Shown piece after piece: positions 1-4,130 of a stretch of 5,736 nt of DNA. The DNA lies in contig CAAETG010000207.1 of NCBI GenBank assembly GCA_900758895.1, forward strand, positions 1-5,736. Direction: 5' to 3'. The stretch comes from Bacilli bacterium. GTDB taxonomy: Bacteria > Bacillota_I > Bacilli_A > RF39 > UBA660. Position 1 is the first letter of the stretch, and each line of letters begins with the position of its first letter. The notes below the pieces were generated by a model that had not been told where the DNA came from, did no database searches, and saw nothing but the letters and a program-made list of their open reading frames with translations. A program made the translations under genes and the position numbers.

Positions 1-1
1 C

Positions 2-397
2 AAGTTAAATATTAACTACATACGCATTGACAAGGTTAGAGAGTTAGGATATAATGAAAACGAATTAATGAAATGGCTAAGATTTATTGCAGCTAAAAGT
101 TATGAAGAGAGAGTAGCCATAGCTGAAGGAGAGGAAATGTTCATGGAATTTAATGAATGGATCGATAACTATGTCAATGATGATATAACCAAAGAAGCAC
201 TTGCAAAATGGAATAAAGAAATCGAAGAAAATAAACACGTTAAGATAGCTCGTGAACAAGGAATTGAAATTGGTAAAGAACAAAATAAAAAAGAAATAGC
301 CAAAAGTATGCTAAGAAAAGGATATTCTATAAATGAAATTGCCGAAATTAGTGGCTTAACTATGGAAGCAATTAATGATTTAAAAGAAAACAAATAA
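2..397 (+). CDS. C-terminal part of an Rpn / PD-(D/E)XK nuclease family transposase-like protein (5' end outside window)
   Basis: The frame is open from base 2 to the TAA at 395-397 (131 residues), with no stop before the first ATG at 68, so this is the tail of a longer gene and not a 109-residue protein. The early part (residues such as NELMKWLRFIAAKSYEERVAIAEGEE) resembles the region after the nuclease domain in Rpn and related transposase families. Next comes a charged helical stretch with four-residue units (EQGI, EIGK). The tail (KSMLRKGYSINEIAEISGLTMEAINDLKENK) looks like the small helix-turn-helix-like ending of this family. The catalytic PD-(D/E)XK residues would lie upstream of the window, so it cannot be judged whether the gene is intact. 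Known for the family: Rpn proteins are DNA endonucleases, and in E. coli some act as antiphage toxins. Family assignment is from recognition of the tail pattern and is fairly secure; activity is unknown. Confidence 0.72.
   Translation, partial: KLNINYIRIDKVRELGYNENELMKWLRFIAAKSYEERVAIAEGEEMFMEFNEWIDNYVNDDITKEALAKWNKEIEENKHVKIAREQGIEIGKEQNKKEIAKSMLRKGYSINEIAEISGLTMEAINDLKENK
126..131 (+). promoter_or_regulatory. Internal Shine-Dalgarno sequence for a candidate RpnS-like start
   Basis: AAGGAG lies 5 nt before the in-frame ATG at 137, inside the longer rpn-like frame. The identical element recurs at 455-460 before the ATG at 466 in the second copy. Confidence 0.4.
137..397 (+). CDS. Possible internally translated RpnS-like C-terminal protein (gene within gene)
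   Basis: An in-frame ATG at 137 is preceded by AAGGAG at 126-131 with a 5-nt gap, an excellent ribosome binding site lying inside the longer reading frame. Initiation here would give an 86-residue protein, MFMEFNEWIDNYVNDD..., made of the variable helical stretch and the terminal helix-turn-helix-like segment. In E. coli Rpn genes such a separately translated C-terminal domain (RpnS) blocks the toxic full-length nuclease (RpnL). That this start is used here is inference: the same bases also encode the residues AEGEE of the long frame, so the match could be incidental. The exact conservation of this signal in the second copy is the main argument for function. Confidence 0.4.
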   Translation: MFMEFNEWIDNYVNDDITKEALAKWNKEIEENKHVKIAREQGIEIGKEQNKKEIAKSMLRKGYSINEIAEISGLTMEAINDLKENK

Positions 398-410
398 GTT
401 TTCTTTTAAA
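379..410. repeat. Perfect 13-bp inverted repeat around the stop codon of the first rpn fragment
   Basis: TTTAAAAGAAAAC at 379-391 is exactly complementary to GTTTTCTTTTAAA at 398-410, with the 6-base loop AAATAA that contains the TAA stop. The stem is almost all A-T and is followed by an A-run rather than a T-run, so it is a poor rho-independent terminator on either strand. It could stabilise the 3' end of the mRNA or be an element boundary. The second copy (ending at 738) lacks the right arm and so has no such hairpin. Confidence 0.5.
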
Positions 411-465
411 AAAACAGACTTCTATACAATATACTGTACACTAAGTTATAGCTGAAGGAGAGGAA

Positions 466-738
466 ATGTTCATGGAATTTAATGAATGGATCGATAACTA
501 TGTCAATGATGATGTAACCAAAGAAGCACTTGCTAAATGGAATAAAGAAATAGAAGAAAATAAACATGTTAAAATAGCCCGTGAACAAGGAATTGAAATT
601 GGCAGAGAACAAGGAATTGAACAACGAAATAAAGAAATAGCTAAAAGTATGCTAAAAAGAGGATATTCTATAAATGAAATAGCAGAAATTAGTGGCTTAA
701 CCATGGAAGCAATTAATGATTTAAAAGAAGACAAATAA
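466..738 (+). CDS. Stand-alone RpnS-like C-terminal domain, or remnant of a second rpn gene
   Basis: This frame encodes 90 residues from ATG 466, with AAGGAG at 455-460 and a 5-nt gap. A second in-frame ATG follows at 472. The frame is closed upstream by TAA at 442-444, only eight codons before the ATG, so no nuclease domain is attached. The protein matches the last 86 residues of the upstream fragment except for a few conservative changes (I/V, K/R, N/D) and a four-residue insertion, giving EQGI-EIGR-EQGI-EQRN where the first copy has EQGI-EIGK-EQNK. It keeps the terminal segment ISGLTMEAINDLKEDK and an intact stop. Two readings are possible: a pseudogene fragment left after loss of the 5' part, or an expressed orphan antitoxin-like protein. 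No convincing promoter is visible in the 50 bases before it; it could be translated from the upstream gene's transcript, which probably ends at the terminator at 770-807. Confidence 0.55.
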   Translation: MFMEFNEWIDNYVNDDVTKEALAKWNKEIEENKHVKIAREQGIEIGREQGIEQRNKEIAKSMLKRGYSINEIAEISGLTMEAINDLKEDK

Positions 739-769
739 ATAATATACTTACTTAGATGAGTAAAATATC

Positions 770-807
770 AAGGAATTTAGTGCTCTATACTAAGTTTCTT
801 TTTTTTT
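770..807 (+). terminator. Rho-independent terminator after the rpn region
   Basis: AAGGAATTTAGT (770-781) pairs with ACTAAGTTTCTT (789-800) to form a 12-bp stem with two G-U pairs and the loop GCTCTAT. The T-run starts within the 3' arm and gives nine consecutive T at 799-807. This is a classic layout for ending plus-strand transcription, although the stem is AT-rich and moderate in strength. It sits 31 bases after the end of the second rpn copy and 22 bases before the -35 of the next promoter, separating the two units. Confidence 0.72.
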
Positions 808-829
808 GAAAATTATGTGAAATTTATAC

Positions 830-858
830 TTGACGAACATAGAATATACTGTTATAAT
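830..858 (+). promoter_or_regulatory. Sigma-A type promoter of the S10 operon
   Basis: A -35 box TTGACG (830-835) and a perfect -10 TATAAT (853-858) are separated by the ideal 17 bases. A TG dinucleotide at 850-851 gives an extended -10. An A/T-rich stretch, including the T-run of the preceding terminator, lies upstream and could act as an UP element. Transcription is predicted to start around 864-868. Such a near-consensus promoter fits the very high expression of ribosomal protein genes. Confidence 0.88.
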
Positions 859-863
859 CTAAG

Positions 864-989
864 TCGTATGACTGCTTGGATGTGCGAGGTTGCTGATACG
901 CTAGGCGAGGTTGTTCCAAATACCTCTTGTATCAGGGAATTTGTGCGGAGCGAGTCTGTACTAGATATAGACGAAAGGAGGACATGAGA
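864..989 (+). promoter_or_regulatory. Structured 5' leader of the S10 operon mRNA
   Basis: About 125 untranslated bases precede rpsJ. The main hairpin is formed by CTGATAC (893-899) with GTATCAG (929-935), a perfect 7-bp stem. Inside it GAGGT (907-911) pairs with ACCTC (922-926) after an asymmetric internal loop. A second hairpin, GTCTGTA (954-960) with TATAGAC (966-972) and loop CTAGA, stands one base before the rpsJ Shine-Dalgarno sequence. TTGGA (876-880) could pair with TCCAA (915-919) in the terminal loop as a pseudoknot, and CCTCTT (923-928) could pair with AGGAGG (976-981) to hide the ribosome binding site. S10 operons are autoregulated through their leader in E. coli by L4; whether L4, another protein or nothing binds this one is not visible from sequence. 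Confidence 0.6.
974..981 (+). promoter_or_regulatory. rpsJ ribosome binding site deciding the start at 990
   Basis: AAAGGAGG lies 8 bases before ATG 990 but only 2 bases before the in-frame ATG 984. Normal spacing therefore selects 990, which also gives the standard S10 N-terminus MSNTKVRI and length. Confidence 0.85.
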
Positions 990-1298
990 ATGTCAAATAC
1001 AAAAGTTAGAATCAATCTTAGAGCTTATGATCATAGATTACTTGATAAAGCTGCATTAAAGATTGTAGAAACTGTTAAAAGAACGGGTGGAGAAGTATCT
1101 GGGCCTGTACCTCTTCCAACAGAAATTCAAAAGTATACTGTTTTAAGAGCGGTTCATAAGTACAAAGATGCACGTGAACAATTTGAAATGCGTACACACA
1201 AGAGACTTGTTGATATTAAAAACCCAAGTAAAGAGACTATTGATGCTTTAACTCATTTGGATTTACCAAGTGGAGTCGACATTGATATAAAATTATAA
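990..1298 (+). CDS. rpsJ: Small ribosomal subunit protein uS10
   Basis: This encodes S10 (102 residues, the usual length), a protein of the head of the 30S subunit that also doubles as NusE in transcription antitermination. Family marks in order are the N-terminal strand KVRINLRAYDHRLLDKAA, the segment VKRTGGEVSGPVPLPT (about residues 29-44), the extended loop RAVHKYKDAREQFE (53-66) and the C-terminal THLDLPSGVDIDIKL. The loop differs from the E. coli version but is, as far as I recall, the normal Bacilli form, which supports the taxonomic call. The frame stays open upstream to TTG 927, but the leader hairpins and the Shine-Dalgarno position argue for ATG 990. It is the first gene of the operon, and translation here is the natural target for leader-mediated control of the whole unit. 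Confidence 0.96.
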   Translation: MSNTKVRINLRAYDHRLLDKAALKIVETVKRTGGEVSGPVPLPTEIQKYTVLRAVHKYKDAREQFEMRTHKRLVDIKNPSKETIDALTHLDLPSGVDIDIKL

Positions 1299-1318
1299 TT
1301 TAGAAAGGAAATGGAAAA

Positions 1319-2083
1319 ATGAAAGGAATCTTAGGGCGTAAGCTCGGAATGACTCAAGTTTTTACGAAAGAAGGAAAACTTATTCCTGTTACTGTTATTG
1401 AAGTACAACCTAATACTGTAATGCAAGTAAAAACTGTTGAGACAGACGGTTATTCTGCTATACAAGTTGGTATGGTAGATAAAAAAGAATCTCGCTCAAA
1501 TAAACCAGAGATGGGCAGAGCAAAAAAAGCAAACACTACTCCTAAGCGCTTCTTAAAAGAAATTAGAGATTATGATGGTACTGTTAATATTGGTGACGTT
1601 ATAACTGCTAATACTTTTGAAGTAGGAGAAGTAGTAGACGTTACTGGTACTAGTAAAGGACATGGTTTTACTGGTGTAATTAAACGTCATAATCAATCTA
1701 GAGGACCTGAAACACATGGATCTAGATATCACAGAAGACCAGGATCTTTAGGAACAATGCTTCCAAAAAGAGTACTTAAAGGTAAGAAATTATCTGGTCA
1801 TATGGGTGTTGATACAGTAACAATTCAAAACCTAGAAATTATTGATGTAAACGAGAGTGAAGGCTACATCTTAGTTAGTGGAAATGTTCCAGGAGCAAAA
1901 AATTCAGTTGTATTTATTAAATCTGCAGTTAAGAATTCTCGCAAGAAAAATCCAAAAGAGATTATTACTTACGAAGAAGAAACTCCAATTGTAGAAGAAA
2001 CTGCCGAAGTAGCAGAAGAGAAGGCTGAAGCACCTGTAGAAACAAATGATGCAGCTGATACGATAGAAAGCGAAAACAATTAG
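1319..2083 (+). CDS. rplC: Large ribosomal subunit protein uL3 with an acidic C-terminal extension
   Basis: L3 is an early-assembly protein of the 50S subunit whose loop reaches toward the peptidyl-transferase centre. The core of about 215 residues is standard: MKGILGRKLGMTQVF at the start, KGHGFTGVIKRHNQSRGPETHGSRYHRRPGSLG at about 113-145 (the loop region near the active centre) and GKKLSGHMGVDTVTIQNLEII at about 155-175. Residues 216-254 form an extra tail rich in Glu with Asp, Ala, Thr and Val, and almost no Lys. The usual bacterial protein is about 210 residues, so the tail is an addition, not a frameshift; the codon style continues unchanged and the next gene follows 20 bases later. The start is set by AGAAAGGA at 1302-1309, 9 bases before the ATG. 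The gene follows rpsJ by 20 bases. Confidence 0.95.
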   Translation: MKGILGRKLGMTQVFTKEGKLIPVTVIEVQPNTVMQVKTVETDGYSAIQVGMVDKKESRSNKPEMGRAKKANTTPKRFLKEIRDYDGTVNIGDVITANTFEVGEVVDVTGTSKGHGFTGVIKRHNQSRGPETHGSRYHRRPGSLGTMLPKRVLKGKKLSGHMGVDTVTIQNLEIIDVNESEGYILVSGNVPGAKNSVVFIKSAVKNSRKKNPKEIITYEEETPIVEETAEVAEEKAEAPVETNDAADTIESENN

Positions 2084-2103
2084 TTTTCTAGAAAGGTGAA
2101 GCT

Positions 2104-2724
2104 ATGAAAATAAGTGTTAAAAATTTAGCAGGCGAAAAAGTTAAGGATTTAACTTTAAATGACGCTGTTTGGAATATTGAAGCAAACGATTTAGTCTTAA
2201 AGAAAATGATTAAGTTACAACTTGATTCAATGAGACAAGGTACTCATAAGACTAAGACTCGTAGTGAAGTTTCTGGTGGTGGAAGAAAACCATGGAGACA
2301 AAAAGGTACTGGACGTGCTCGTCAAGGTAGTATTCGTGCTACACAATGGAGAGGTGGCGGAATCGCTGGTGGTGTAACACCAAGAGATTACACTTTCAAA
2401 ATTAATCGTAAAGAAAGAGTTTTAGCTTTAAAATCAGCTTTATCACTTAAAGCTCAAAACAAGGAATTAGTTGTACTTGATAATATTACTTTAGAAAGCT
2501 TAAAAACTAAAGATGTTAAAAAGTTAATTAATGATCTAAAGCTTGAAGGCAAAATTTTATTTGTTACAAGTGAAGATAATGAAAACTTATATATGGCTAC
2601 AAGAAATCTAGGTTACACATATGCAATATTAACTAGTGAGATCAATGCTTTTGATTTAGTTAATGCTGATGTTGTAGTTTGTGATGAAGCAGCTGTTAAA
2701 CAAATCGAGGAGGTGCTTAAATAA
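2104..2724 (+). CDS. rplD: Large ribosomal subunit protein uL4
   Basis: L4 (206 residues, usual size) binds 23S rRNA domain I, and its long loop forms part of the exit-tunnel constriction opposite L22. The loop is unmistakable at about residues 53-98: RSEVSGGGRKPWRQKGTGRARQGS followed by QWRGGGIAGGVTPRDY. The globular part carries ALKSALSLKA and the C-terminal Rossmann-like half with VVLDNITLES and KILFVTSEDNENL. In E. coli L4 also represses its own operon by acting on the S10 leader; the structured leader at 864-989 makes a similar loop worth considering here but does not prove it. AAAGGTGA at 2092-2099 serves as ribosome binding site. The stop overlaps the next ATG by one base (TAATG), which suggests translational coupling to rplW. 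Confidence 0.96.
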   Translation: MKISVKNLAGEKVKDLTLNDAVWNIEANDLVLKKMIKLQLDSMRQGTHKTKTRSEVSGGGRKPWRQKGTGRARQGSIRATQWRGGGIAGGVTPRDYTFKINRKERVLALKSALSLKAQNKELVVLDNITLESLKTKDVKKLINDLKLEGKILFVTSEDNENLYMATRNLGYTYAILTSEINAFDLVNADVVVCDEAAVKQIEEVLK

Positions 2725-3002
2725 TGAAAGATTATACAGATATTATTTATTCACCAGTTGTTACTGAGAAAAGTGCACTAAAGATGCAAAATGAAAATGT
2801 TTATACATTTAAAGTTGCTAAGAGTGCTACAAAAACACAAATTAAAAAAGCAATTGAACAAGCTTTTGGGGTTACGGTAAAAAGTGTTAATACACTAAAT
2901 ACAAAACCTAAAAAGCGCAGAGTCGGAAGATATACAGGTATGACAAAGACTTATAAAAAAGCTATTGTTACACTTGATAAAGACTCTAAAATAGAATTAT
3001 AG
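2724..3002 (+). CDS. rplW: Large ribosomal subunit protein uL23
   Basis: L23 (92 residues) sits at the polypeptide exit port and is the main docking site for trigger factor and for the signal recognition particle. The signature is clear: DIIYSPVVTEKSALKM near the N-terminus, VYTFKVAKSATKTQIKKAIEQAFGVTVKSVNTLNTKPKKRR in the middle and KTYKKAIVTLDKDSKIEL at the end. Glu15 in VTEKS corresponds to the conserved glutamate (Glu18 in E. coli) that contacts trigger factor. The strong GAGGAGGTG at 2707-2715 lies inside the end of rplD, and the start ATG shares its A with the rplD stop. The TAG stop at 3000-3002 forms the first bases of the rplB Shine-Dalgarno sequence. Confidence 0.95.
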   Translation: MKDYTDIIYSPVVTEKSALKMQNENVYTFKVAKSATKTQIKKAIEQAFGVTVKSVNTLNTKPKKRRVGRYTGMTKTYKKAIVTLDKDSKIEL

Positions 3003-3014
3003 GAGGAGTAAGTT

Positions 3015-3845
3015 ATGGCAATTAAGAAATATAAACCTACTACTAATGGACGTAGGGGTATGACAACACTTGTAAATGAAGAAATTACAACTAGTACTCC
3101 TACTAAAAGTTTAACAAAGATTAAAGTTAAAACTGGTGGAAGAAATAATCAAGGTAAAATGACTGTTCGCCATATTGGTGGTGGAGCTAAAAGAAAATAT
3201 CGTTTAATTGATTATAAGAGAAACAAAATTGGTATCACTGGTAAAGTAGCAACCATTGAATATGATCCAAATAGAAGTGCTAATATTGCTTTAATTAATT
3301 ACCGTGATGGTGAAAAAAGATATATTATCGCTCCTAAAGGTTTAGAAGTTGGTATGATTATCGAGCAGGGTAAAGATGCTGATATTAAGGTTGGTAACGC
3401 TTTACCACTAGAAAATATTCCGGTTGGTACTGTAGTACATTGTATCGAATTAAAACCTGGTAAAGGTGCTGAGATTTGTCGTTCAGCTGGTGCTAGTGCT
3501 CAAATCTTAGGACGTGATGGTAAATATGTTATCTTACGTTTACAATCTGGTGAAACAAGAAAGATACTAGGTACTTGTATGGCAACCATTGGTGTTGTTG
3601 GAAATGAAGATTATGAATTAGTAAATTTAGGAAAAGCAGGAAGAAAAAGACATATGGGAATTCGTCCTACAAACCGTGGATCTGTTATGAACCCTAACGA
3701 TCACCCTCATGGTGGTGGTGAAGGTAGAACACCTGTTGGACGTAAGAGCCCAATGACTCCTTGGGGTAAACCAGCCCTTGGATATAAGACAAGAAAAAAT
3801 AAGAAAGCATCTAGCAAGTTAATTGTTAGTAGAAAGAAAAAATAG
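3015..3845 (+). CDS. rplB: Large ribosomal subunit protein uL2
   Basis: L2 (276 residues, typical) is among the most conserved ribosomal proteins. It joins the subunits and sits close to the peptidyl-transferase centre. The start MAIKKYKPTTNGRRGMT is the usual one. The RNA-binding body includes GGRNNQGKMTVRHIGGGAKRKYR (about residues 41-63) and the SH3-like part with LPLENIPVGTVVHCIELKPGKGAEICRSAGASAQILG. The hallmark NPNDHPHGGGEG lies at about 226-237 with His230 matching E. coli His229, a residue implicated in 50S function. The end PWGKPALGYKTRKNKKASSKLIVSRKKK is basic as expected. AGGAGGAG at 3001-3008 precedes the ATG by 6 bases and overlaps the rplW stop. Confidence 0.97.
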   Translation: MAIKKYKPTTNGRRGMTTLVNEEITTSTPTKSLTKIKVKTGGRNNQGKMTVRHIGGGAKRKYRLIDYKRNKIGITGKVATIEYDPNRSANIALINYRDGEKRYIIAPKGLEVGMIIEQGKDADIKVGNALPLENIPVGTVVHCIELKPGKGAEICRSAGASAQILGRDGKYVILRLQSGETRKILGTCMATIGVVGNEDYELVNLGKAGRKRHMGIRPTNRGSVMNPNDHPHGGGEGRTPVGRKSPMTPWGKPALGYKTRKNKKASSKLIVSRKKK

Positions 3846-3854
3846 GAGGAAGCT

Positions 3855-4118
3855 ATGGCAAGAAGTTTAAAGAAAGGACCTTATGTTTTCGATCGATTAC
3901 TTAAAAAGGTTCAAGAATTAAATAAGAATAATAAAAAAGAAGTTATTAAAACTTGGTCTCGTAGTTCAACTATTTATCCTGATTTTGTCGGACATACATT
4001 TGCAGTTCATAATGGTAAAGATTTTATTCCTGTATATGTAACCGAAGATATGGTTGGTCACAAACTTGGTGAGTTTGCTTTAACTCGTAAGTTTGGTGGA
4101 CATGCAGGTCAAAAGTAG
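3855..4118 (+). CDS. rpsS: Small ribosomal subunit protein uS19
   Basis: S19 (87 residues) binds the 16S rRNA head with S13 and contacts the 50S subunit across a bridge. MARSLKKGPYVFDRLLKKV at the start and VPVYVTEDMVGHKLGEF-like sequence in the second half (here IPVYVTEDMVGHKLGEF) identify it securely. Compared with the usual WSRRSTI and GEFAPTR motifs, this protein has WSRSSTI (Ser37) and GEFALTRKFGGH (Leu76, Lys79); both spots are normally well conserved, so the changes are mild oddities. Start: AGGAGGA at 3844-3850, 4 bases before the ATG, overlapping the rplB stop TAG. The stop TAG again opens the next Shine-Dalgarno sequence. Confidence 0.95.
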   Translation: MARSLKKGPYVFDRLLKKVQELNKNNKKEVIKTWSRSSTIYPDFVGHTFAVHNGKDFIPVYVTEDMVGHKLGEFALTRKFGGHAGQK

Positions 4119-4130
4119 GAGGGTAAATAA

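Larger units (their letters stand above)
119..738 (+). repeat. Tandem direct repeat of the rpn C-terminal region (copies 119-397 and 448-738)
   Basis: Bases 119-397 and 448-738 are near-identical copies on the same strand, separated by about 50 bp. The offset is 329 bases at the start and 341 at the end, because the second copy carries 12 extra bases. The first 66 bases (119-184 and 448-513) match perfectly. After that, differences are scattered and mostly at third codon positions. Similarity begins abruptly at 119/448 and stops after the shared stop codon. The second copy therefore looks like the 3' end of a paralogue, either tandemly duplicated or left by recombination that removed the front of a second rpn gene. 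Confidence 0.9.

Noticed and set aside
430..435. TATACT as a -10 box driving the second rpn copy
   Set aside because: There is no acceptable -35 about 17 bases upstream and no TG extension, and such hexamers are common in AT-rich DNA.
77..734. Minus-strand open frames across the rpn copies, occurring in matching pairs
   Set aside because: They come in pairs only because the DNA is duplicated. They mirror the plus-strand coding frame, have low-complexity Phe/Ile/Ser-rich products and no ribosome binding sites.
748..763. Small hairpin TTACT/AGTAA after the second rpn copy as terminator
   Set aside because: It has only five A-T-rich pairs and no following T-run. The structure at 770-807 is a much better terminator.
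428..852. AATATACTGT shared between 428-437 and 843-852 (just before the S10 -10 box)
   Set aside because: A ten-base match in strongly AT-rich DNA of this size is expected by chance, and the flanks do not align well enough to show a copied promoter.
927..989. N-terminal extension of rpsJ starting at TTG 927
   Set aside because: The extra 21 residues overlap the leader hairpins and do not resemble S10. AAAGGAGG at 974-981 points to ATG 990.
1140..1185. S10 loop RAVHKYKD, with Lys at the position equal to E. coli Val57 linked to tigecycline response
   Set aside because: This looks unusual beside E. coli, but to my knowledge it is the normal Bacilli sequence and so does not indicate resistance.
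1311..1322. Three-codon reading frame ATG GAA AAA TGA overlapping the rplC start
   Set aside because: Its ATG is only one base from the AAGGA element, too close to be initiated well, and such a short frame arises easily by chance.
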